From assembly GCA_019155205.2 (NCBI GenBank), contig JAHNZQ020000172.1, positions 742,981 to 766,551 on the forward strand: 23,571 nucleotides of DNA, written 5' to 3'. Positions 1-8,684 of the stretch are shown in pieces. Positions within the stretch are counted from its first letter, which is position 1. Each line of letters starts with the position of its first letter. Position numbers and translations under genes: made by a program. The notes beneath the pieces are model-generated. The model saw only the letters and a program-made list of their open reading frames with translations. It was not told the DNA's origin and made no database searches. The stretch comes from Gracilaria vermiculophylla. Lineage: Eukaryota > Rhodophyta > Florideophyceae > Gracilariales > Gracilariaceae.

Positions 1-82
1 TAAAAGGTTCGAGCTAGCGTACTTTAGACGTAGTAGAAAGGAGGGCACTTGAATAGCAATCTCGCCGGACTCGCGAGCGTAA

Positions 83-680
83 ACGAGCAACACTTGTGTC
101 AACGGACTTCCATTCGTATCTTTAATTGCCTCAGTCAGTTCCATACAGAGAACAGGTTACAACGTTCTCTTTGTGACGGAAGAAGGAGACCGAAGACTTT
201 GTAAGGTGTGGGATCCGAAATCGAAGGAGACTGTTCTTGTAGTGCTGGGAAATCATGAGCATAGACTTTATGAAGTGGTTATGCGTCCGAGTCTTGGCCT
301 CAATCCTAACAAGGCACTGATCATGGCATCCGTATCTGAGAGAACGACACTATGGCACAATCGTCTTGGTCACATTTTCGAAGCCCATTTGAGAGCAACT
401 GTTCTCTTGGTTGATGGTCTTGGCCTCACGAAGATTTGTGACTGGAAAACTTGTGAATCATGCCAAATTTCGAAATCATTTCGTGACGTAAGACCTAGAG
501 TGAATCGTTATCGATGCAAAGAACCTAGTGAACTCGTACACTCAGATGTTGTAGGTCCAGTGAAATGCAATTCTTTTGGTGGAGCAAACTATTATGGTAC
601 TTTGCACGATGCGTTCAGTGCATACTCTCTTGTTTGATTCATGAATCGTCGCTCAGAAGTACAGGCCTCTGTTAAAAAAA
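83..680 (+). pseudogene. Copia-1 pre-integrase region and integrase N-terminus (broken)
   Basis: The frame is open from 83 and conserved Copia text begins well before the first ATG-like start at 173, so the start is cut off rather than real. Visible motifs are the pre-integrase zinc-binding pattern HNRLGH followed by CESC, then LVHSDVVGP, where the Asp codon at 545-547 is the first catalytic residue of the DDE integrase. A TGA at 635-637 interrupts the conserved stretch before FMNRRSE, consistent with a CGA-to-TGA change. The same frame then continues to an A run at 674-681, where the frame shifts by one base into the next segment. It normally acts in nuclear integration of the element cDNA. 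Confidence 0.85.
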
Positions 681-3062
681 ATGATCGTGGAGTTTGAAAC
701 ACTATGCCACAAGCCAGTCAGGGCAATTCGTATGGACAACGCTAAGGAGTATCTATCTCACGAGTTGCAGAATTGGCTGAAGCAAAGAGGAATACTTTCT
801 GAACCAGCCGCTACGTACAGCTCGGAGTCGAAAGGGAAAGCTGAATGGCTGAATAGGACCCTGAACAACGCTGCCAGGGCAATGTTGTATAATCTGGCGG
901 AAGGAATTCGTAAAGAGCGATTGTGGGCAGAAGCTGTATCCCCCGCTAACTTCTTGAGGAACCGAATGTTTTCTAGTGCTATGACTACTGGCAAAACCCC
1001 CTTCGAAGCAGTTCGCGATATGAAACCGAAGATGTCGCAAATTAGAATATTCGTAGGCACGGCATACTTTCATATTTCTAAGAAGCTCAGGAGTGGTACG
1101 TTTGCGGCGACAGCGAGAAAGGGGACCCTGGTTGGTTTTGAGAGGGGTAATTCTTATAAAGTCTTTTACCCCGAGTCAGGAAGTTTTGTTATCTCTCGTG
1201 ATGTGAGGTTTGATAAACGAAGTTTTGGGTGGAAGACTGAGAATGGAAACGAAGACGCCCAGGAATCTTTGGACTTGGACTCCCTTTTTGATGATTTGGA
1301 ATATGGAACGGAAGAGATCGATATGGATGTCCCTTTTAGTGAAGGAGATTTGGGAGAAGGATCTACTGGACCTGAAGGCGAAGAGAGCAATCCAACTGAA
1401 TTTGATGTTCTTGTTGAATCCCCACTTCGGAGATTTTCTCGTCAACATTCTGCACCCTTGCGCTATTCACCTGAAAGTTTTATTGCAAACTGCCTGCTAG
1501 GAATTATAGATAACACTCTCCCACAATCGTTTGAGCAGGCTATGCAGTCATTTGAGAGAGAGCAATGGTGGTTGGCAATGGCGCATAAAGTGAACAATCT
1601 ACGAGAGAGAGATGTCATCGAATTGGTCACCTGTCCGCCGAATGTCGTTCCGATTGACCGCAGTTGGGTCTTCGGACGTAAGCGCAACTCTTGTGGTGTG
1701 GATACGAAGTACAGAGCCCAAATAGTGGCGAAGGGGTTCATGCAGAGATTTGGGATTGATTACGGTGAAATATTTTCTCCCGTCGTGAAGTATGCTATTG
1801 TGAGGCTGGTACTTTCGATCATTGTTGACCAAGGGATGGACTTCACTCGTCTAGACATCAAAGCTGCGTTTTTGTATGGCACGTTAGATGAAGAGGTCTA
1901 CATGAAACAGTTCCCAGGCTTTGAGGTCCAAGGAAGTGAAGGTCACGTGCAGAAGCTCAAACGCGCCATGTACGGCTTGAAGCAGGCATCAAGAATGATT
2001 CGGATCTTCATTCACCCTATCCTACTCAAGTCTGGCTTCAATTGCTCTCAAGGAGCTCCAGCTCTATACTTTTTGGAAACCAATTCCTCTTTGGTAGTAC
2101 TGGTCATCTATGTGGATGATATTCTCCTTGCCTCTCAGAGTTCAAAGATTTTGGCGGAGGTCATATCGTTCTTAAAGAGATATGTAGATCTTCGCGTCTA
2201 GAAGGATGACGCTAAGTTCCTTGAGATGATTGTAGTTCGCTGCACAGATGGCACATTGAAGGTTCATAATGCGAGCATGATCGCTCACCTTTTGGATCAG
2301 TTTGGCATGCAATCTTGTGCACCGGTGAAGACTCCCATGATGTTACACTATGCGTTGGATGGAGTGCGGGATGAAGAAGTAAGAGGCCTTCCGTACAAGG
2401 AATTTGTTGGCGCTCTGATATTTCTCTTGAACGCTTGTCGACCAGATATTTCATTCTCTGTCAACTATCTAAGCCGCTTCATGGATACCTTTGGTGAACA
2501 ACTTTGGAGGGATGCAAAACGGGTTTTGATGTATCTGTAGGGCACCAAAGATGTAGCCTTGATGTTTGTCCAATGTTTTGACAGTATGAATTGGTTTTCT
2601 GTTTCTGATTTTGCAGGTGATACCACTGACCGTAAGTCAACTACAGGTTTCGTGTTCATCCACTCTGGCGCAGCTGTTTGCTGGTGGTCGAAGAAACAAT
2701 CTCTTGTGGCGCAGTCTACAGTTGAAGCTGAATATGTCTCCGTCTCTAATGCAGTACGAGAAGCTCTTTGGCTCCGTTCATTTATGATCAAACTTGGACT
2801 TTGGGCCGAGAAAGGTATGGTAACTGGTTGTGATAATCAAGGATCAATCCGTCTATGCAACGACACGGTGTGGAGTGAACGAACGAAGCACATAGATATT
2901 CGGTACCATTTTCTTCGCGACCATGTGAAACGAGGAGATGTTTGTTTGGAACACGTTGAGACACATGTCATGACTGTAAATATATTAACGAAACCAGTTG
3001 ATGCTGCCACTCACAATAATCATTGCCGTGGTATGGGTCTTGATATGAAAGAGACTGTCTAG
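681..3062 (+). pseudogene. Copia-1 integrase core, reverse transcriptase and RNase H (broken)
   Basis: One frame carries the rest of pol. The integrase motif RMDNAKEY has the second catalytic Asp at 735-737, and GKAEWLNRT has the catalytic Glu at 843-845. An acidic linker follows, then RT_2-type reverse transcriptase: WVFGRKRN, the catalytic-Asp block LDIKAAFLYG, YGLKQAS, and YVDD at 2109-2120. RNase H follows with SDFAGD, DRKSTTG, STVEAEY and KHIDIRYHF. Two TAG stops split the frame, at 2199-2201 and 2538-2540; coding homology continues straight through both. The natural stop is TAG at 3060-3062. Length and order match ordinary Copia pol. RT and RNase H would make cDNA from the element RNA. 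It is now a pseudogene. Confidence 0.9.
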
Positions 3063-3064
3063 AA

Positions 3065-3308
3065 TGTGGGAAATTGATGTTAATAGTGAATTGTTTGCAT
3101 GAGTGAATTGTTTACATGCTAATTTACATTCTATACATTCTGTTTACAGGTATCTCGTTAGATTGAATTGTCATGTGCGCTGATGATATCTAGAAGATAT
3201 TTTGTTCACACTACGTCCCTCGAGGACTATATAAGAACCATTCTGGTTGTCTCGTGAGTAAAGATTAGCGATAAGCTGATTTTAAGTAAACCTATAAAAG
3301 TATCATCA
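3065..3308 (+). repeat. Probable 3' LTR of Copia-1
   Basis: This AT-rich non-coding stretch directly follows the pol stop. It begins TGTGGGAAATTG, a typical Copia LTR start, and contains a good TATA box. There is no second LTR copy in the window to define the edges, so both ends are estimates. The right end is placed at a TCA before sequence that reads like Gypsy-1. Confidence 0.5.
3228..3235 (+). promoter_or_regulatory. TATA box in the Copia-1 LTR
   Basis: TATATAAG lies about 165 bp into the presumed LTR and about 75 bp before its estimated end. That is the normal place for a U3 promoter with a short R-U5. Motif only. Confidence 0.45.
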
Positions 3309-4296
3309 CCGACAGCGGCCAATTCAAAGCGCTTATTATGACGCTTGTGCACAAACTATAGCTCCGGAAGTGAAGCAAATCAAATCAGATCAGATTCGCC
3401 TTTAGAAAAAAGCATAGAAGGGCGACTTCAAGATATTTTCGAATACAAGATCATATCGCGCCCCGCAAGTGAATCTGGTGAAGTATGCATGTAAGATCGT
3501 GAAACACAGACCGGCGCATAGACGTGAGGAGGGGAAACAAACCAGAAAGCTTCACGATCCTGAGAAGAAGAAGTACCGTACAAGCATCCAACCAGAAGAA
3601 ACATAAGACTAGAAAAGAAGCGGCAGAAACCCCACAGAAACGTTTGGGACTGGCGAATGAGACAAGCCTTGTCTGAACGCAGAAACGTTTTCAGAGGTTC
3701 GCTCCAATAGAAAGTGCCCCAGTATCACAAAGGAAAAGCGACGGGAGCTGCTCGACATGCACATCAGGAGAAACCGTAATAAGTAAAGAAGTGGAACAGT
3801 CGCAGTGTTGCGTTTTGCATAAGAGCCGAAACCCAGAGCCGAAGAGGGCAGGTACAACATTGGCGTAAATGGCCTCAACACTTTCGCCATCAGTGACAGC
3901 GGGGCCGATTACTTGACAGTCTTCGCCAATGTCGTCGAGTCAGTTATAAAAAGGGACCCCAGATTGCTGGCGGAAAACGTCGAGTACCCCGTAGTCCTCA
4001 AGAGTGCGCCAAATGCAGAGAAAACAGCATCACGGGCAGCCACATCAAGGGAGGTGAACCTAGACCTCAATATCGTACAAACACAGACTGGGCAATTCTT
4101 CAGAGTCCGGAAAGTGCAGTTCCTGATCGAAGATGCTGAAATGTTCGATGTCCTTTTGGGGAGGCCCCTTCTGAAGGCTACAAAGTTTACCCTTCGTGCG
4201 CACCTACACAGTATGGTGACTCTGATAGACGGAAAGTTGGAAACTGGATTCCAAGAACATATCTGTGAATTCTCTTTCACAGGTTACAGAGGATGA
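3309..4296 (+). pseudogene. Gypsy-1 gag C-terminus and retropepsin (broken)
   Basis: From about 3450 one plus frame shows a basic gag-like region, then a decayed zinc knuckle beginning CLNAETF (3670) and closing with KCP before the charged stretch KEKRRELLDMH. The retropepsin follows: FAISDSGADY, with the catalytic Asp in the GAC-AGC-GGG triplet at 3895-3903, and later FDVLLGRPLLKA, the second conserved protease block of Ty3/Gypsy elements. Stops in this frame are TGA 3658-3660, TAA 3784-3786 and TAA 3820-3822. The protease part from 3823 to 4296 is open. The stretch 3309-3450 has no clear homology and is assigned here only by position. The protease would cut the Gag-Pol precursor. Confidence 0.7.
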
Positions 4297-4791
4297 AGCT
4301 ACACAGATGAAAAGGAAGATCTCATCGAGCTCCCGGAATGCTTTCATGCCAGTTTTCGAACGTCCATTACTGAGGAGATTGATGCAGCTTTCAAACCACA
4401 GTAGATGATGCCAAGGAGAACGGCATGCCTTCCGATGGATCGAAATAACTGCGTACATTTCTGAAAAAGAATCATAGGTGTTTCAGAACCACTCTCGAGC
4501 TTTATCTTCCAGCCATGGTTCGCCCTGTCTCTGTAAAGATGGCGCCAAACGCAAAACTTTAATCAAACCCGTCAACGGCGGTGCTCCTCTGCACGAGAAA
4601 TATTCATCAAATACACCACCCAACAGTTAAAAAAACCGTGAACCACACAAACTTGTTACGGCAAGATGTTCATTCCCCGCACTGGTAGTTCAGAAACCTG
4701 TTTGCAGAAAAGCTCCAGTCTACCGTTGAGCTGAGAGGAACTGTAACACGGAAGGATGGAGAACAGTCTGTCCGGTCCCATCTTTAGGAAA
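4297..4791 (+). pseudogene. Gypsy-1 protease-RT linker and start of reverse transcriptase
   Basis: Reading across several frameshifts, the plus strand shows the usual Gypsy linker: a block like FLKKNHRCFRTTL, then VRPVSVKMAPNAK, a Lys/Arg stretch, then SFPALVVQKP, which corresponds to the SPALVVKKP block at the start of RT, and finally a block ending VCPVPSL. The match then stops at about 4791, where the LTR of Gypsy-2 begins. The rest of this RT is found beyond 16467. The frame is heavily decayed, so this call rests on block order rather than on an open frame. Confidence 0.6.
4787..4791 (+). repeat. Left target-site duplication of Gypsy-2 (imperfect)
   Basis: GGAAA immediately left of the LTR pairs with GGAAC at 16467-16471 immediately right of the other LTR. 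Four of five bases match, the size expected for Ty3/Gypsy. The LTR edges were set by eye, so this is a candidate. Confidence 0.45.
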
Positions 4792-5005
4792 AAGTGGCCC
4801 GGGTCTTTTTAATTGTCAGAATAACTAGCTGTTTCTAAATATACTAACTGTTTCTTAGTATATACTAACTGTTTCTAATTGACGTCCTTTTTTATTACAC
4901 GGCGCATTTAGGCAGTGCCCGACCGCTTGCCTCTGTGCGACAGCGTTCGGTGTTTATGTTGTGCCGTTGATAATGAGCTGCTCTCCACTGTGCCTTCTAG
5001 TTACA
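4792..5005 (-). repeat. 3' LTR of Gypsy-2
   Basis: It shares long blocks with 16231-16466, including the GGCAGAATAAC-type start, repeated tatactaactgtttc-like units and the GACAGCGTTCGGTGTTTATGTT-like region, at roughly 70-75% identity by eye. On the minus strand it starts TGTAAC directly after a purine tract. The internal units of about 20 bp built on TATACTA(A/G)CTG are repeated three to four times. Confidence 0.8.
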
Positions 5006-5018
5006 CTCGCTCTCCCCT
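5006..5018 (-). other. Polypurine tract of Gypsy-2
   Basis: On the minus strand this reads AGGGGAGAGCGAG immediately before the TGTAAC start of the LTR. It is the expected position and composition for the plus-strand primer, and it supports the LTR edge at 5005. Confidence 0.6.
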
Positions 5019-6288
5019 ACGAGAATACTGTCTCAGTGACAATGGAGTGGTGGTGAATTCGGCTAATTTCGCGCGGCAGTCGCAAAGCGCGAAGCGCGGT
5101 AACCAGACTGCGTGGGAGTCGCGATCTCCGGCAAATTTCTTGAAGTAGTAGACACAGCGATTGATACGACATTTCTCTAGATTCCGGTCTATTTCTTGCT
5201 CGATTACATCATCATTGTCGATGAAGATGTCGAGACGGCCGAGGCGGTCGCCGTAAAATTTGTCGAGCTTTGGCACGTGATAAACGTCGTGTGCTGGACG
5301 CATTGTATGCGGTAGTTCCAGGCGATAGGATATGGAGCCCAGGACTACGAAAATGCAGAGTGGGCCGAGGAACTGTGGCGGACATTTTTCGGGCAGTTTC
5401 GCGCGTTTAGCGGACGAAATGTGGTCAGCGCAGAACAAGACAAGGTCTTTGACAGATGGTTATAGGTTGGACAGCTTTTTGTCTGTGTAGTGCTTCTGGC
5501 GCGCAATCGCCGCAGCAAGATTGTCGCGGGCGAGAGCCGAAAGAGCGTCGGGTTCGGCGTTGTAGTCAACGGCATCGAATGGTTGGGGCATGCCTGGCGC
5601 GTGCGTCACCGCAGAAGGTGCAGTATAGCATAGAGTGCCCTCCAATGGTGGGATTCTGATGCTGCGGTGTCGTGAGGATTTTTTCGAACTCCAGCGTTGT
5701 CGCGGCTAAGTGCCAATCAGTCAAGGTAGCCCAGACTGTACGTCGGAGCATGGTCAACAGGCTTCGCATGAGAATCTCGGACTGGCAGTCCATATGGGTG
5801 TAGTCTGCCGACCATCCGTTCTAGTGGATATCTAAGAGGCGCGTAGGGGAGCGCCAGAATTGTGAGGATACCTTCGGATCTCGGTCACAGACGAGGATTT
5901 GAGGGCTTTCAAACGTCGAGAACAGATAGCTGTTGAAGAGTGCGAATGTCTTCTTTTCTGAGGTCGATTTCGTGGTGGGAATGAAAAGTGCTCGCTTCGA
6001 CGGTTATCTGACGGTGACGAGGATTTTTTCCTGTCCCACGAACTTCCTTAGAAGCTCCGTCAGAAACCCGAACGTGACTGTCTCCCAGCACCAAGTTGGG
6101 ATAGGTAGGGGTCACAGTTTGCCTGTTGGAGCGGTATTGGGCAATTTGTTGGACTAGCATTGGCGAAATTTGCGGGTGAAATTGAATATTTCCCTGCACA
6201 CCTGAGTCTAATGAGCGTGGTGTGAAGTCTTGCAGTACGTCCTATTTGCACTCAGGTTGCCAATTCCATGGAAATATGCGATGAGCTC
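5019..6288 (-). pseudogene. Gypsy-2 integrase core, C-terminal domain and chromodomain-like tail (broken)
   Basis: From 6288 downward on the minus strand: RELIAYFHGIGNLSANRTY (second half of the HHCC zinc region), PLPIPTWCWETVTFGFL where the first catalytic Asp expected in VTMDF is replaced by Gly, VCDRDPKVSSQFW (second Asp kept), and DCQSEILMRSLLTMLR (Glu kept). The SH3-like block FLGPLCIF...YRLELP...HVPKL follows, then a chromodomain-like segment at 5082-5213 with DDVIEQEIDR, CVYYFKKFAGD and HAVWLP. Several stops and frameshifts break it. Integrase inserts cDNA; the tail would read chromatin marks. The N-terminal half is at 12102-12592, separated by Copia-2. Confidence 0.82.
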
Positions 6289-6294
6289 CCGCCA
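6289..6294. repeat. Left target-site duplication of Copia-2 (imperfect)
   Basis: CCCGCC here pairs with CCCCCC at 12096-12101, one mismatch in six. Both copies sit at the exact point where the Gypsy-2 integrase reading is interrupted: MSLR on one side, RELI on the other. Confidence 0.6.
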
Positions 6295-6622
6295 TCAATC
6301 GGCACCGGTTCGAACCACAGGCGCGGCTGTGCGGTAGTTTAGAGTGTGTCGGTTCGTATGGACGAGCAAACGCTTGGAATCACGGCAGGTGCAGAGAGCG
6401 TGGACGTACAAGATGTAAGAACGAGGATGAATTACTTGATGCTTGCTCTCGTCGGTTTATTGGACTTGTGTAGTTCAGCATCTGACTTATAGTGTCATAT
6501 CACGAGCATGGCTTGAAGATGATTACAGTCGGGTAGCTATGTCACGGAAATTAACTAGATGCAGATCAAACAATTATGATCACATCAACATAATTACAAC
6601 ACCTGTGGCGCCATATTTCACA
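6295..6622 (-). repeat. 3' LTR of Copia-2 (LTR-A)
   Basis: It is collinear with 11762-12095 over its full length, including the shared run GATGCTTGCTCTCGTCGGTT and following bases, at roughly 80-85% identity by eye. On the minus strand it starts TGTGAAATATGG, preceded by a fairly purine-rich stretch. The other terminus reads ATTGAT rather than the usual CA, so that edge may be off by a few bases or non-canonical. Confidence 0.8.
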
Positions 6623-6713
6623 CTCAGACTTTTTCAGTCTTTGATGCTGCTGCATTAAACTTGCTAACCTAACCTTGTGCATTGACATGAAATTGATTTG
6701 TCTTCATAGTGTC

Positions 6714-6995
6714 TCATAGAGAATTGGATTTCCACTTAAAGGCTTTTTTCATCGCATAAGCAATATTTAGTGCGCTTGGTATCCACGCAAGGCTGCGGAG
6801 CTCGCCACGTTCATGACTCTCGTAGGGCGCTTACATCAATTTGTAAACGCTTTTCCAACGTCTTTGCTTCCTTTCTGACCACGTTGAATGAAGTTCGGGA
6901 GTCAATGTATCCATCAATCGTAATAGTGCGGCCCAAAATATCCGGAACCATATCTCTGGCTATGTCCGGGCTGCTTCTCATTTCAATACCCCCTT
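6714..6995 (-). pseudogene. Copia-2 RNase H (broken)
   Basis: On the minus strand, starting just after the captured DNA, the frame reads a block DILGRTITIDGYIDSRTSF, then KTLEKRLQIDVSALRES, then a TGA at 6811-6813. A one-step frame change leads into ERGELRSLAWIPSALNIA and a stop at 6714-6716. SRT-F and the WIP-ALN block are the hallmark end of the RNase H of this Copia lineage. Only the C-terminal half remains; the N-terminal half and all of RT are missing. About 90 bp of non-coding sequence separates it from the LTR. It would degrade RNA during reverse transcription. Confidence 0.75.
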
Positions 6996-7009
6996 TTTAC
7001 CACCCCCAG

Positions 7010-7387
7010 ATGCAGGTGGACACGGACGTAGAAACCGCCGAACGCCACCACTCGCAGCCGCAGCACCAACCTCACCAGCCACCGCTCAATGACGGTGCCA
7101 TACAGCAAGTCCCCCTACACCCTGCCTTCCACGGCATGCCAGCTCCTCTCAGGCTGTACTACATCGCTGGCTTTGAGTTTGAATGCCCCCAACGTTACAC
7201 CGTCGATCGCGTAATCGGCCGCGGCGCGTACGGAATAGTGTGCGCTGCCATCGATCACGTCCGCAAGCAGATGGTCGCCGTCAAGAGAATCCACGGCGTC
7301 ACGCGAGAGCTCATCGATTGCAAATGCACGCTGCCCAAAATGCTGCTGCTGGGGAGTACTTGCCGCATGCGGTTGAAGGAGTACTGA
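7010..7387 (+). pseudogene. MAP-kinase-family gene, N-terminal fragment
   Basis: ATG at 7010-7012 opens 125 residues: a His/Gln/Pro-rich leader (about 1-45), then RYTVDRVIGRGAYGIVCAAI with the Gly-rich loop at 70-75, MVAVKRI with the ATP-anchoring Lys at about 92, and LIDCKCTLPKMLLL. The last block corresponds to the CxRTLREI(K)LL helix of ERK/p38-type kinases, but Arg-Glu is now Pro-Lys, so the helix-C Glu is lost. The kinase ends there, lacking HRD, DFG and TxY. The sequence before ATG (accacccccag) looks like a 3' splice site. Upstream in-frame sequence is antisense RNase H and is not part of this gene. The kinase family is secure; the subtype is not known. Confidence 0.75.
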
Positions 7388-7731
7388 AAACGGCATGGGA
7401 AGCGGTGAAGATGTACCGAAGGGAGTTTCGAAATGAAGGGGTGTGTGGAGGGGAATGACGGCAAGTTTGTGTTAACTCGGAGCGGAGGGCGACAGTTCCT
7501 TTAAGGATACCGTCTACTTGGAAGCTTTACCTGGCAGTCGGGGAAGACTTCTTTTTGAAGCATATGGCAAAGCGGCTTGGGGCTGTTTCGGATTGCTTTG
7601 TAGGTTCGTGTCTGCCAGAGGAGGAATCGTTCGAGCTACTGAAGAGCAGGCGTATGGAAACGCTGCCATTAATGGATGTGGAAGTAGAAGAGGAGGACGG
7701 GGCAGGAGAGGGAGAGGAGAGGGTGCAGTGA
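7348..7731 (+). pseudogene. Unidentified reading frame with acidic C-terminus
   Basis: Not recognised. In the frame next to the kinase frame, a natural-looking sequence runs from EYLPHAVEGVLKTAWEAVKM, through a TGA at 7456-7458, and on to TGA 7729-7731. The second part (90 residues) contains RIPSTWKLYLAVGEDFF, KHMAKRLGAVSDCF and the acidic end MDVEVEEEDGAGEGEERVQ. Amphipathic middle, acidic tail and one internal stop suggest the 3' end of a host gene. It may be the continuation of the kinase locus after a lost exon, or a different gene. G/A-rich composition could also produce the acidic tail by chance. Confidence 0.3.
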
Positions 7732-8062
7732 ACGAAGAGTTATGAAAAGTGGTGGTATTTATTGGTTGGAGAGATGTGGCTTTGCCGTGGGGTTGCGATA
7801 GAACCGATTGAGGTAGAATCGATGGAAGCGCCAGTGGAGACGTGGGGTGACGGTAGGAGTAGCGTAATTCTGATGGACAATGTGAACGGCGCCGAGGAGG
7901 GAGGATGCAGGGATGAGTCCGAACCATGGGGTGACATTATCGGAGTCGGATTGTATGGAGATGGGGACGGGATTAGTTGTGTGGCTGTGTTCATCGTCTG
8001 TTGCCCATCTCGGGCTTATGAATTTGAGAGTGAGATCGACGCCGTCATGAGTTGGGACTTCT

Positions 8063-8254
8063 TCAAAGAACTGGGCGAAGGCAAACTGCTTTGGGGCTGG
8101 GTTGGGGGGGGCGGAGGAGTGATATGTGAAGCGAAGGAGTGAGATGAGCTCGTTTGTTGGGGGCTAGGCGATGCTTGCAATGTCTCTGGTGCCTCTGAAC
8201 GGCGGGGATGTTGCGGAAGAAGAAGGAGCAGTGCGGGTAGCAGCAGTTGGGCAT
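8063..8254 (-). pseudogene. C2HC zinc-finger protein fragment
   Basis: The minus frame from 8254 reads CYPHCSFFFRNIPAVQRHQ then RHCKHR. This fits C-x3-C-x3-F-x5-(hydrophobic)-x2-H-x3-C exactly, with Phe and Val at the structural positions of a classical zinc finger whose last His is Cys. A basic stretch follows (KHRLAPNKR), then a Ser/Pro-rich tail. The adjacent minus frame over 8016-8363 is long and Pro/Ser-rich, so a frameshift may separate the finger from its real tail. No other finger is seen. It would be a nucleic-acid- or protein-binding domain of a nuclear protein. The finger is probably real; the gene is unknown. Confidence 0.45.
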
Positions 8255-8381
8255 GATGTGGAGTGGGAGGGATAATTGGAACCCAGTGTGGTGGAAGGGG
8301 GTGTCGAGGAGGGTAAGACTGCAGTATGACTCGCGGGGAAGGGGAAGGAATATCGTAATACACGTGATATAGAGTTGTGAA

Positions 8382-8684
8382 GTGGTCCGTGGAGGTGGTG
8401 AGTTATCTGCACGAGAAGTGAAAAAGTTAAACCAGATCGCCAGAGTCGGGAAACTGGGGCTACCGCCTATTTGGTTGTCTATCGAGCTATGCAGCCTGAA
8501 TACTAGTTGTATAGTCCTGTTTTTCGACTGGCGAAAACTGCAGAAAGTGAAGTTGAATCCCTCTTATCTGTTCAGACAGACAAAGATAATTGCAGTTAAG
8601 TGCCAGTTTTTTTTCACACAAAACTAATTATTTCGAATGCATGAAGTTATTTTAGAAAATTTGCACATCCAAAACTGAACAATT
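8382..8684. other. Stretch without a recognisable gene
   Basis: About 300 bp between the zinc-finger region and the Copia-2 integrase. It becomes AT-rich toward 8690 and shows no RT motif on the minus strand, where RT would be expected. A plus-strand frame of 81 codons has no recognisable domain. Nothing further can be supported. Confidence 0.5.

Larger units (their letters stand above)
1..3308 (+). mobile_element. Copia-1: 5'-truncated Ty1/Copia retrotransposon
   Basis: The plus strand carries the Copia (Pseudoviridae-type) order: pre-integrase zinc region, integrase, RT with YVDD, then Ty1-type RNase H. A probable 3' LTR follows. The 5' LTR, gag and protease are not visible; the window opens inside the pol region. 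Reading frames are broken by one frameshift and three in-frame stops. The right boundary near 3308 is an estimate, set where Gypsy-1-like gag sequence appears to take over. The element family is certain; the ends are not. Confidence 0.9.

Noticed and set aside
674..681. Programmed ribosomal frameshift in Copia-1
   Set aside because: It lies in the middle of integrase, not at a gag-pol border, and a nonsense codon lies just upstream; it looks like a plain indel.
6305..6316. tRNA-like B box (GGTTCGAACCA) in LTR-A
   Set aside because: No A box or cloverleaf around it, and the copy in LTR-B has changed; treated as LTR sequence.
6770..7009. Upstream in-frame extension of the kinase fragment (apparent 205-residue plus-strand protein)
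   Set aside because: This part is the antisense of the Copia-2 RNase H; the open frame is accidental and the kinase ATG at 7010 marks the real content.
7740..8363. Pro/Ser-rich minus frames and Gly-rich plus frame in the captured segment
   Set aside because: Low-complexity products of the skewed composition; only the zinc-finger frame has a specific motif.
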